A stretch of DNA of 21,482 nucleotides from Christensenella sp. UBA6406 (GCA_002438625.1 DJPS01000027.1:1-21482); one strand, 5' to 3'. Numbered from the stretch's first letter, positions 1 to 7,640 are shown. A program made the numbers and translations. The notes: generated by a model from the sequence alone, not told the origin.

Positions 1-74
1 ATTTTGCCCCATTTTTGAACAAACCACCCTATATTTGTACAACAATTTTTCGCCCTAATTTTCCATAAAATGAA

Positions 75-113
75 AAAGTTATCCACAAAAATGCACAAAT
101 TGTGGATAACTTT
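75..113 (-). terminator. Hairpin with two perfect DnaA-box-like arms, probable comF terminator
   Basis: A perfect 14-bp inverted repeat (75-88 and 100-113, 11-nt loop) lies about 95 nt past the end of the leftward comF gene. Read leftward it is followed by a T-rich run, as in an intrinsic terminator. Each arm contains the 9-mer TTATCCACA (79-87, and inverted at 101-109), which matches the consensus DnaA box exactly. Termination is the simpler reading; a DnaA-binding role is possible and is listed as a finding. Confidence 0.55.
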
Positions 114-207
114 AAGTTAATTTTTAACTAATTAATTTTTCAATATAGTAATTTAAATAAGTAAAAATGAATTAATTAATAATATAAATAAAGAAAATTA
201 AGTAAAT

Positions 208-996
208 TTAAATATCAAACAATTCATCTAAACTTTCGGCTTTCTCGTGCTTCTCCCTTTCATCTTTTACAGATGCAAAAGTAAGCACATAAACTTTATT
301 TGCACCGCCATACCTTAACATTTGTGCAATTCTGTTCGCCGTTGCCCCAGTTGTTAAAACATCATCAATAAGCAAAATGTTTTTACCTTTAAATTTAGAT
401 GCATTTCTAACTTTAAACTTATACTTAACATTTTTCGCCCTATCACTTGCCCCAAGTGCTTTTTGGTTACTTATCCCATCTACTTCATAAACACATTTGC
501 TTAAATCTTCTAAATGCAACCGCCTATTGATATGCACAAGCAAATCTCTTGCAGGATTGAATCCTCTTTCTTTCATTTTCACTTTGCTTGTTGGAACGCA
601 AATTATTGCATTTGCATTTAATTTAGAATTAACATAAGTGCAATACATAAAGAACGCCATAACTTCGCCTAAACTGCGTTGCGGAACACCTTTATATTTA
701 TAAACACATTCTCTTGCCACTCCTTCAAAATTGCAAACAGAAATTGCTCTATTAAAATAATATTTTTTAGCCATACAATCTCTGCAAGAATCGTTTTCAT
801 CAATCTCTTTGCCACACTTTTTGCAAGGTCTTTTAATAAAAGGCAATAATGATTTACAACTACTGCACAAATGCGACTTTGTTATAAAATCTATGTCATC
901 ATCACATAAATAACAAGATGCTCCACTTGGATAGATAAATTCCATAAAGTTTTCTCTTGCACTTTCCAACAAATCATTAAAACTTAACTTTTTCAT
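208..996 (-). CDS. comF: ComF-family phosphoribosyltransferase-like protein
   Basis: A 262-residue protein with the ComF/GntX architecture. An N-terminal zinc-ribbon part has four Cys pairs (C28/C31, C44/C47, C58/C61, C71/C74). A phosphoribosyltransferase fold follows, with the conserved RGFNPARDL segment near 144-152 and the PRPP-binding loop LLIDDVLTTGAT at 208-219. Family members in Firmicutes are linked to DNA uptake during transformation, probably in the cytoplasm next to the ComFA helicase. No comFA or other competence gene is visible here, so a competence role is inferred from family only. The ATG at 996 has no good Shine-Dalgarno sequence; an internal Met18 just before the first Cys pair is an alternative start, but it has no better site. 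A candidate promoter lies at 1059-1087. Confidence 0.85.
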   Translation of the reverse strand: MKKLSFNDLLESARENFMEFIYPSGASCYLCDDDIDFITKSHLCSSCKSLLPFIKRPCKKCGKEIDENDSCRDCMAKKYYFNRAISVCNFEGVARECVYKYKGVPQRSLGEVMAFFMYCTYVNSKLNANAIICVPTSKVKMKERGFNPARDLLVHINRRLHLEDLSKCVYEVDGISNQKALGASDRAKNVKYKFKVRNASKFKGKNILLIDDVLTTGATANRIAQMLRYGGANKVYVLTFASVKDEREKHEKAESLDELFDI

Positions 997-1058
997 ATTG
1001 AATAATTTTATCTTTTATATTTTTTATAAATTTGCCCCCATTTTCCCTTTCTATATAT

Positions 1059-1087
1059 ATTATATATGCAAATTTGAGCATATCCAA
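1059..1087 (-). promoter_or_regulatory. Candidate promoter of comF
   Basis: Read leftward, a perfect TATAAT (1064-1059) is preceded at 17 nt by TTGGAT (1087-1082), a weak -35. Transcription would start near 1052, about 55 nt before the comF ATG. The surrounding TATA-rich tract makes a chance -10 match easy. Confidence 0.35.
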
Positions 1088-1183
1088 AAGGAAAATTTAT
1101 TTAAATTATTTAATTAAGCACATAAGCAATAATCTAAACAAACACAAACGCAAATCTATCTAACACAAATTAAAAGGCAAAAA

Positions 1184-2974
1184 TTAAATAAAGAACAATG
1201 TTTTAACTCTGCCCTTTTTAGCATCGTAACCAAATCCTGTTATGGTAGAATCCATTGACACCTTCATTGAAACCCCATAGCGTCCCAGCGTTTTCGCAGC
1301 CGCCAAACGACCGCCACCACTGCTTCCCGCTTCTATTTCAATTATCGCACCAATGCACAAAATATTCCCATCGTGGTCAATCACTGTCGCACCATCAATG
1401 CCAAGCAAATCAGCACGCAAACGCCTGTCCAATTCGTGGAACTTCTTTCCACTTAAAATCTTTATAAGCGAACACACCTTAGTCGCCTTGTCCGACTTTA
1501 AAAACTCGTTAAAATCATCAGGGTAATCAACCAAATCACTCTCATCTTCTTTTTGCTCTTTAACTTGCTTGTCTTGTTTTTCTGCAATTTGATTATCTTG
1601 CTTTCCCGTTTTCCTATCTTCTTGCTCTTTATCCTGCACAATGTGATTAATTTGAGTTAATTTATTTTTTAAGCAAACTTGCTTGCCACAATCTCTCTTT
1701 TCTTCTTTTACGCCTTCATCAGCACTTAAATTGCCTAAATCTAAATTTGAATTATCTATAACATTCAAACAACCTTTTTCTTCCGCTTTTTCACCTGCCA
1801 ACCCATTAAAACAATCAATCTGCTTCAATTTATTTTTCCAAACCAAATTCGCCTTTCTTTGTATCTTCTCGCCACTTGCCTTACCAAGTCCACCGCTAGA
1901 CTTCACCCTCGCACCATCGCTAGAATTTGCATCCAAATTAGAATTATTATTAGAATTAGCACTAGAATTGCCATTTAAAATCTCGCCATTTTCCTTTGCA
2001 CTCTTTTTCGCATCTTCTTTAAGCATTTCTAACTTAGCCTTATACATATCCGCATCCAAAATGTCGTAAATGTCAATGTGCTTCAATGCTTGACTTTCCT
2101 GCTCTTTCCTTAAATAACAAATGCACGCCCCAGTGTGTGCGAAACTGACATCCAAAGCAGAAAGATAAACCGCCTCTTGCACTTCTTGATTAGATTTATC
2201 TGAAATCTTTTGAATAATCTCATCGTGGCTAAAACTAGACCAATAACCACGCCTTTTGGCAAAAACAAGCTCGCCTTCGCTAAAAATAAGCAAATCTCCA
2301 TTATTTATAAGCGTAACCCCAACACGCCCCTTTTGGCACGCTTTTGCCATTTTAATGTAATCAAAAGGTGCATATACATTTTGGTCACTAATGTTTGGCA
2401 AATTATAATAATTGATAAGCATTCCCTTAGAGTTTATAAACATAACTCCATTTATGCCATCCGAAATCATTGTAGAAAAATCCCGTGATAAAATCTTAGA
2501 AAAATGAATTGGCGTCTTTGTTTTATCCGTAACATTTTTTGGCGAAACAATAAAGCCAAATGTTGGGCGTGTCCCCTCATATGTTCTATTGCCCCACAAT
2601 GAAAGTTCGTAAATTAAAGATAAAAGTGTGTCCGTGCTCTTGTCACTTATGCTTTTGCAAATTGCCTTTTCAAGTGCATATTGCTGTAATGATTTTTTAT
2701 AGGCAACTTCGGTTATGTTGTATTTATAAACATTGTTAAGTTCTTCCAAAATTGCCCTAACTAGTTGGATTTCAAACCTTTTGAATGGTTGCTCTCTCTT
2801 AATTATTAATCTATATTCATCATTTTTATTTGGCTTGCAAAGAATTGTCCCACCCGCTCCTTGTGCGACTTCTGCATCTCTGTTACTTGACTCCTCTTCC
2901 CCTTCAAGTTCAGAACCAGTAAACAAAGGAATTATGAAATTTTGTAATAACTCCACAAACTCTTGCTTTTGCAT
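1184..2974 (-). CDS. DisA_N/DAC-domain protein with split, atypical diadenylate-cyclase-like domain
   Basis: A 596-residue protein. I start it at the ATG at 2974 because AGGTG lies 6 nt upstream; an in-frame GTG at 2983 has no such site. Residues 1-260 are an unassigned mixed alpha/beta region, probably a sensor. Residues about 264-290 (ending HTGACICYL) resemble the first strand of a DAC domain. About 200 residues rich in Asn, Ser, Lys, Gln and Glu follow. The rest of the domain is at about 500-596, with the DGA motif (D527) and, in place of RHR, a GGGR stretch (553-556) followed by three Ala. DAC domains condense two ATP into c-di-AMP using DGA and RHR. Here DGA is kept but RHR is not, so activity is uncertain; it may be a divergent cyclase or a nucleotide sensor. 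It stands alone between comF and the YqeY-like gene. No transmembrane segment is evident. Confidence 0.7.
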   Translation of the reverse strand: MQKQEFVELLQNFIIPLFTGSELEGEEESSNRDAEVAQGAGGTILCKPNKNDEYRLIIKREQPFKRFEIQLVRAILEELNNVYKYNITEVAYKKSLQQYALEKAICKSISDKSTDTLLSLIYELSLWGNRTYEGTRPTFGFIVSPKNVTDKTKTPIHFSKILSRDFSTMISDGINGVMFINSKGMLINYYNLPNISDQNVYAPFDYIKMAKACQKGRVGVTLINNGDLLIFSEGELVFAKRRGYWSSFSHDEIIQKISDKSNQEVQEAVYLSALDVSFAHTGACICYLRKEQESQALKHIDIYDILDADMYKAKLEMLKEDAKKSAKENGEILNGNSSANSNNNSNLDANSSDGARVKSSGGLGKASGEKIQRKANLVWKNKLKQIDCFNGLAGEKAEEKGCLNVIDNSNLDLGNLSADEGVKEEKRDCGKQVCLKNKLTQINHIVQDKEQEDRKTGKQDNQIAEKQDKQVKEQKEDESDLVDYPDDFNEFLKSDKATKVCSLIKILSGKKFHELDRRLRADLLGIDGATVIDHDGNILCIGAIIEIEAGSSGGGRLAAAKTLGRYGVSMKVSMDSTITGFGYDAKKGRVKTLFFI

Positions 2975-3264
2975 AAACTTCACCTACACTTAAATTTGCT
3001 TTTACATAATCTTATTTTTCATCTTCTCTTTTCTAAGCATTAAACCAAAACGCCAAACAAACACAAAACTAAAATTGAATTTAAATAATTATTTAAAGTT
3101 GCAAAATATTAATTTAATTAAAATGCATTAACGCTTAATCAATCCACTTAAACACTGCAATAAAAATGCGTAAAATCTAATTAAAAAATGAATTAATATA
3201 AAAATAAATTAAATAATCAAGCGACACATAAAACCAATTTTATAATTTGAAATAAAATTCAATT
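2975..3264. other. AT-rich gene-free spacer
   Basis: This 290-bp spacer lies between the start of the DAC-domain gene and the end of the YqeY-like gene. I see no ORF, RNA gene or convincing promoter. The AGGTG ribosome-binding site of the DAC-domain gene lies at its left end. A weak AT-only inverted repeat at about 3239-3270 overlaps the stop codon of the YqeY-like gene and lacks a clear T-run. Confidence 0.5.
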
Positions 3265-3687
3265 TTATAAAGATTTCAAAACCTTTTGCACCAAACCCAT
3301 ATCGCATTTACCCGCATAATTTACCTTAAAATGCTTCATAACATTTCCAATAGATTTATCTTCCAAGCCCTCTATAATCGCCTTAATCTCATCTTCGCCC
3401 ATCATCTTTGGCAAATAAGATTCAATTATAGCCTTTTGTTCCTTAATCTCGCCCGCTTGCTTCGCTCTACCAGCCTTTTCATAAACTGCTTCTTCATCAC
3501 TCAATTCCTTGATTGTCTTTTGCAAAATGGCGACCATATCAACATCTGTCATCTCTTCTTGCTTGCTTCTCTTTTCAACAGACTGCAATAAATATTTATT
3601 CATTACAATGCCCAAAATTGCCCTAGCATTCGCATCCTTTTCCTTAATCGCTTGCATATTCCTTTGCTTAATTTCATCTATAATCAT
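3265..3687 (-). CDS. yqeY: GatB/YqeY-domain protein
   Basis: A 140-residue protein, close to the family's usual 145-150. The open frame extends 29 codons further upstream, but the ATG at 3687 is preceded at 10 nt by a strong AAAGGAG, which decides the start. The helical N-terminal half (KQRNMQAIKEKD, then ILQKTIKELSDEEAVYEKAGR) and the C-terminal segment with MKHFKVNYAGKCDMGLV match the YqeY pattern. That domain is shared with the C-terminal tRNA-binding part of GatB/GatE. YqeY is usually annotated as a tRNA-amidotransferase-like protein, but its function is not settled. It is monocistronic here; a candidate promoter is at 3734-3762. Confidence 0.85.
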   Translation of the reverse strand: MIIDEIKQRNMQAIKEKDANARAILGIVMNKYLLQSVEKRSKQEEMTDVDMVAILQKTIKELSDEEAVYEKAGRAKQAGEIKEQKAIIESYLPKMMGEDEIKAIIEGLEDKSIGNVMKHFKVNYAGKCDMGLVQKVLKSL

Positions 3688-3733
3688 AATCCTAAAACTC
3701 CTTTCAAAATAACCTAAAAATTCTCTCACATAT

Positions 3734-3762
3734 ATTTTATAAGATTTTAACAAAAAAAGCAA
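3734..3762 (-). promoter_or_regulatory. Candidate promoter of the YqeY-like gene
   Basis: Read leftward: TTGCTT (3762-3757), a 17-nt spacer, then TAAAAT (3739-3734). Transcription would start about 40 nt before the ATG at 3687. Spacing is ideal and the match to consensus moderate. Confidence 0.4.
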
Positions 3763-3831
3763 TCTATTTAGCACAATTTTTTAATTAAATTTTACCGTTG
3801 AATTGTAAAAGTAAGTGCAACAAAGTAATAA

Positions 3832-3911
3832 AAAAGAGTCCATAAAGACTCATAATTAGTGTATAATATAAATACCAAACCAAAATACAAGGGACTATGA
3901 GCTTTATGGAC
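3832..3911 (-). terminator. Long-loop inverted repeat followed by a T-run (leftward terminator-like)
   Basis: Arms at 3838-3854 and 3896-3911 pair over 16 bp with one extra base, around a 41-nt loop. Read leftward, the second arm is followed immediately by TCTTTTTTATT, as in an intrinsic terminator. It lies just downstream of repeat copy A in that copy's own direction and upstream of the YqeY-like gene. It could end a transcript from copy A, or be the terminal repeat of a decayed insertion element. Confidence 0.5.
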
Positions 3912-3934
3912 AAAATTAATTATACTATAAATTA

Positions 3935-4090
3935 TGTGATGTTAAATTTTAAGAGAGTTAAATTTAAAGTTGCTAAACGCAACAACCTTGACAAACCACA
4001 AGGTATCACAGTTTGAAATAGGCGTCGTTTATATCAAATTGTGTCGCTGAAATGTTAATTTTAGAGCAAACTTGTTTATTTTGCATAAAT
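3935..4090 (-). repeat. Structured repeat copy A (leftward, degenerate 5' part)
   Basis: Reverse complement of copies B (4246-4376) and C (19964-20097). The cloverleaf portion (3935-4010) keeps the closing stem TGTGAT/ATCACA and three hairpins. Hairpin 1 is ACCTTG/CAAGGT with a changed 8-nt loop, hairpin 2 is GTTGC/GCAAC, and hairpin 3 is an AT-rich stem with a one-base bulge. The 5' part keeps TTTATGCAA (4089-4081), ATTTGAT (4039-4033) and ATAAAC (4032-4027). The hairpin between them is replaced by an unrelated, longer and weaker one. No -10 box is found where copies B and C have theirs, so this copy may be decayed. Confidence 0.75.
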
Positions 4091-4208
4091 TTTTAAACAC
4101 CTTTAAAAATTTACTACACATAGTTTATACTCTAACTTCATTTGCCTTGTTACACTTAACTTTACAGTTTAGACAATTTAGAATTTATAAACAACCTTTT
4201 GCTTTTCC

Positions 4209-4237
4209 TTGACAAAATTGCAAAAAAAAACTATAAT
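4209..4237 (+). promoter_or_regulatory. Consensus sigma-A promoter for repeat copy B and ileS
   Basis: TTGACA (4209-4214), a 17-nt A-rich spacer, and TATAAT (4232-4237): a perfect housekeeping promoter. Predicted start is about 4244-4246, exactly at the first stem of repeat copy B. That gives a leader of about 190 nt before ileS. Copy C has a homologous -10 region at the same distance. Confidence 0.8.
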
Positions 4238-4245
4238 ATATTGAA

Positions 4246-4376
4246 GTCGGAAAAGCGAGAAAACTTTGTTTTCTCATTTGACCGACAAGCATAATTCAAA
4301 CTGTGATACCTTGATTTATCAAGGTTGTTGCGTTTAACAACTTTAAAATTTAAGCAAGTTAAATTTTAACATCACA
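4246..4376 (+). ncRNA. Structured repeat/RNA copy B, in the ileS leader
   Basis: Predicted RNA of about 131 nt starting at its own promoter. The first domain has an outer stem GTCGG (4246-4250)/CCGAC (4282-4286) and an inner hairpin GAGAAAA/TTTTCTC (4257-4263/4269-4275), with internal loops AAAAGC and ATTTGA. The second domain is a cloverleaf closed by TGTGAT (4302-4307)/ATCACA (4371-4376). Within it, hairpin 1 is 4308-4325, hairpin 2 is 4327-4341 and hairpin 3 is a perfect 10-bp stem at 4344-4368. It ends 59 nt before the ileS ATG and reads in the same direction. I see no T-box sequence (AGGGTGG type). It may be a leader element for ileS, or an independent RNA gene that happens to precede it; its function is unknown. 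Confidence 0.65.
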
Positions 4377-4435
4377 TAGTTTCTAATATTTCATTATAAG
4401 AACAAAGTTACAATATTATAGATACAGGAGAAAGT

Positions 4436-7400
4436 ATGAAAAAAGAGCAAGCAAATATGAATTTTGTTGAAATGGAGCATAACAGATTAAAAAAATGGGA
4501 TGAAGAGCATTTATTTGACAAAATTGTAGAAAAGAATAAAAATGGAAAGCGTTTTAAATTTTTGGATGGACCAATAACCGCGAACAATAGAAGCGGTGTT
4601 CATCACATATGGGGCAGAACATTAAAAGACATTACAATAAAATCACAAGCAATGCAAGGATGTTCTTGTCACTATCAAAATGGATTTGATGCACAAGGAA
4701 TGTGGGTTGAAGTTAATGAAGAGAAATCGCTTGGATTAAACGGAAAGCCTGAAATTGTTGAATACGGACTAGATAAATTTACAACAAAGTGTATGGAAAG
4801 AGTTTCATATTATGCAAACGAGATAACAAACCAAAGCATAAGAATGGGGCAATTTATGGACTGGAAAAACAGTTATTTTACAAACAGCGACAGCAACATA
4901 ACCGCAATATGGCACTTTTTAAAAGTATGTAATGAAAAAGGATGGATAGTTAAGAAAAATCGCCCTATGGCTTGGTGTCCACGTTGTGGCACAAGTTTAT
5001 CAGAGCACGAAATGAATGGCGCATATAAGGATGTTACACACACAGCTGTATTTATCAAACTTCCAGTAATTGGCAAAGATTTTAAAATGATTGCATGGAC
5101 AACAACACCTTGGACACTTTCTGCAAATGTTGCCTTAGCGGTAAACCCTACCCTAACATATGCATTAGTGCAAGACAAAGCAACAGGTGAAAAGTTAGTT
5201 TTAGGAAAAGACAGGCTTAGCATTTTAAAAGGCGAATATGAGCAAATTGAAGAATTTAAGGGCGAAAAATTAGTTGGCTTAACCTATGAGACTTGCTTCC
5301 CTACCCTAAAAGAGCAAAATTTTGAGCATAAAATTGTTGCGTGGGAAGATGTTGATGCAACCGAAGGAAGTTGCATTGTTCACATTGCCCCAGGCTGTGG
5401 TGCGGAAGATTTTGATTTAGGATTAAAATATAATTTACCGCAAATTTGCCCTATCAATGAGCAAGGCGTAATGCTAGAAAACACAGGCTTTATGGCAGGT
5501 TACAAAACAACCGAAGTTACAGACCTAGTTACCGAAAATTTAAAAGAGCAAAATAAATTGCTTTACGCACATAAATACAAGCACAGTTATCCTTTCTGTT
5601 GGAGATGCAAAACTGATTTAGTTTATAAACTTATTTCAACTTGGTTTATCAAAATGGATGAACTTCGCCCTATGCTTATAAAGGCGCTTGATGATGTTGA
5701 ATTCCAACCTGAATACAGCAAAAAGCGTATGATAGATTGGCTTAACAATATGGGAGATTGGAATATATCTAGAAGTCGTTTCTATGGCTTGCCTCTTCCT
5801 TTCTATGTATGCGAAAAATGTGGCAAAATCCATATAATTGGCAGTTTAGATGAATTAAAACAAAAGGCAATCCACCCTGAAATGGTTGATAAAATTCCAC
5901 ATCTTCACCGCCCATACATTGATGAGGTTGAAATTAAATGCGACAACTGTGGCTCAACCGTTAAGCGTATCCCAGAAGTTGGCGATTGTTGGTTAGATGC
6001 GGGAATAACCCCATTTAGCACAAAGAAATATTTTACAGATAAAGCATTCTTTAACAACAACTTCCCTTCTGATTATGTTTGCGAAATGGTTGAACAAGTT
6101 AAATTATGGTTTTTCTTTACACTTGTTATGAGCGTTACGCTAGTTGGAAAAGCACCATATAAAAAGGTTGTAACATATCAATATGTAAGAGATGAAAACG
6201 GAAATGAATTCCATAAATCAGGCGGAAACAGTTTAGATTGTGATGTTGTTGCAGATAAGACAAGTGCAGACGCAATTCGTTATTTATATGCAAGTGCCAA
6301 CCCTACCCTAGATATGAGATTTGGCTATTCTTTAACAGATGAAGTAAATCGTAAACTTTTAGGTTTTTGGAATATTTACACATTCTTCAACACATATGCA
6401 GTGCTTGACAACCCAGACATTGCCTCTTATCACCCAGACATTCAAAAAATGCAAACAATAGATAGATGGCTTTTAACAAGGAAAAATGAATTTATAAATA
6501 ATTCTATTGATAATTATAATAAAAACACATATTATAACATAGTGAAAGATTTCGAAACCCTTGTTGATGATATATCTAATTTTTACATTAGAGTAAATAG
6601 AAAGAGATTTTGGAAGTCTAACTCAACCGACCAAATGGATGCCTACTTTACACTTTACCACACACTAAAAGCAACACTAAAAATAATGGCACCAATCATT
6701 CCGTTTATGACAGATTATATATGGACAAATTTAGTTTGTGAAATAGAGAAAGATGAAGCAAAATCTGTGCATTTAACAAACTTTGATGCTCCTAACCAAC
6801 CAGTTGATAAAGAATTGATTGATATGGTTAGCAAATCAAGGGAAATAATTTATCTTGCACAAAAATTAAGAAATGAAAATCAAATTAAAGTTAAGCAACC
6901 ACTTAGCAAAATGTTCTTAAAGTGCGATGAAAGTTATAAGAAAGCAGTTGAGACATTAAAGCAAATTATTTTAGATGAACTTAACATAAAACAAATTGAA
7001 TATGTTACAGATGACAACCGCTTCAACACAAGCACACTTGCCGTTGATTTTAGAAAGGCAGGACAAGTGCTTAAAAATAGAGTAAACGAGTTAAAATCAG
7101 CACTTGCAAATTTAAGCAGTGAAGAAATGGAAAAGGCAGTTGCACAATTTGACAGCAATGAGCAAGTTGAAATTGCAGGCTTTGACCCACTTGACCCTAC
7201 TTTATTTGAAAAGAAGTTATCACCTAAAAAAGAATTTGCTGTTGCAACAATGAACAACACTTTAGTCGCATTAGATATCAACTTAACACAAGACTTAATT
7301 GATGAAGGCAACTTACGAGAGATTATAAGACAACTTCAAGTTTCAAGAAAGGATGCAGGTTTTGAAATAAGTGACAGAATTAAATTAGAGATAAGTGCAA

Positions 7401-7555
7401 AAGATGAAAGCATAAATAATTTAATTAATAAAAATGCAGAAACAATTAAAAAAGAAGTTTTAGCATTAAGCATTGAACCTCTTGCAAACCCAACATATGA
7501 AACAACAGAAGATGTTGCAACAACTACAATTACAATTAAAATGCAAAAATGTTAA
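4436..7555 (+). CDS. ileS: Isoleucyl-tRNA synthetase with GVHH active-site signature
   Basis: A 1039-residue class I synthetase that charges tRNA-Ile in the cytoplasm. The start is fixed by AGGAG 5 nt upstream of the ATG. The catalytic-site signature is GVHH (54-57) instead of HxGH. The editing (CP1) domain shows WTTTPWTL (221-228) and VHIAPGCGAEDFDLG (315-329). Zinc-type Cys pairs are at C181/C184, C459/C462 and C502/C505. The KMSKS loop is replaced by HKSGGN (593-598). An anticodon-binding helical domain and a C-terminal region complete the protein. WTTTPWTL and overall length separate it from Val and Leu enzymes. GVHH with an H(K/R)SxGN loop belongs, as I recall, to a distinct IleRS subgroup related to mupirocin-tolerant enzymes. 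No second ileS is in the window, so whether it is the only copy is unknown. Repeat copy B lies in its leader. Confidence 0.9.
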   Translation: MKKEQANMNFVEMEHNRLKKWDEEHLFDKIVEKNKNGKRFKFLDGPITANNRSGVHHIWGRTLKDITIKSQAMQGCSCHYQNGFDAQGMWVEVNEEKSLGLNGKPEIVEYGLDKFTTKCMERVSYYANEITNQSIRMGQFMDWKNSYFTNSDSNITAIWHFLKVCNEKGWIVKKNRPMAWCPRCGTSLSEHEMNGAYKDVTHTAVFIKLPVIGKDFKMIAWTTTPWTLSANVALAVNPTLTYALVQDKATGEKLVLGKDRLSILKGEYEQIEEFKGEKLVGLTYETCFPTLKEQNFEHKIVAWEDVDATEGSCIVHIAPGCGAEDFDLGLKYNLPQICPINEQGVMLENTGFMAGYKTTEVTDLVTENLKEQNKLLYAHKYKHSYPFCWRCKTDLVYKLISTWFIKMDELRPMLIKALDDVEFQPEYSKKRMIDWLNNMGDWNISRSRFYGLPLPFYVCEKCGKIHIIGSLDELKQKAIHPEMVDKIPHLHRPYIDEVEIKCDNCGSTVKRIPEVGDCWLDAGITPFSTKKYFTDKAFFNNNFPSDYVCEMVEQVKLWFFFTLVMSVTLVGKAPYKKVVTYQYVRDENGNEFHKSGGNSLDCDVVADKTSADAIRYLYASANPTLDMRFGYSLTDEVNRKLLGFWNIYTFFNTYAVLDNPDIASYHPDIQKMQTIDRWLLTRKNEFINNSIDNYNKNTYYNIVKDFETLVDDISNFYIRVNRKRFWKSNSTDQMDAYFTLYHTLKATLKIMAPIIPFMTDYIWTNLVCEIEKDEAKSVHLTNFDAPNQPVDKELIDMVSKSREIIYLAQKLRNENQIKVKQPLSKMFLKCDESYKKAVETLKQIILDELNIKQIEYVTDDNRFNTSTLAVDFRKAGQVLKNRVNELKSALANLSSEEMEKAVAQFDSNEQVEIAGFDPLDPTLFEKKLSPKKEFAVATMNNTLVALDINLTQDLIDEGNLREIIRQLQVSRKDAGFEISDRIKLEISAKDESINNLINKNAETIKKEVLALSIEPLANPTYETTEDVATTTITIKMQKC

Positions 7556-7611
7556 TTTATTTGATTGCGGCAAAATAAATAATGGAAAGAAATAAAATTA
7601 TTAATTTCAAT

Positions 7612-7640
7612 TTGAGAATAAAATATTTAATTATTATATT
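7612..7640 (+). promoter_or_regulatory. Candidate promoter of plsY
   Basis: TTGAGA (7612-7617), a 17-nt spacer and TATATT (7635-7640): 5/6 matches in both boxes. It lies about 95 nt upstream of the plsY ATG and suggests that plsY is not simply co-transcribed with ileS. Confidence 0.5.

Noticed and set aside
1683..2069. Open rightward frame inside the DAC-domain gene
   Set aside because: It is the complement of the low-complexity linker, has no ribosome-binding site and its product is biased Phe/Ser/Leu sequence; a shadow frame.
3239..3270. AT-only inverted repeat at the end of the YqeY-like gene
   Set aside because: It overlaps the stop codon, has a mismatch, contains almost no GC pairs and lacks a T-run, so I do not call it a terminator.
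4091..4208. Search for a T-box riboswitch or tRNA-like gene upstream of ileS
   Set aside because: No T-box core sequence, no specifier-loop arrangement and no tRNA with T-loop or CCA end could be found; only the repeat copies explain the structure.
5146..6310. CCCTACCCTA repeated three times in ileS as a possible recognition repeat
   Set aside because: Each copy encodes Pro-Thr-Leu at unrelated protein positions with irregular spacing; kept only as part of the strand-bias observation.
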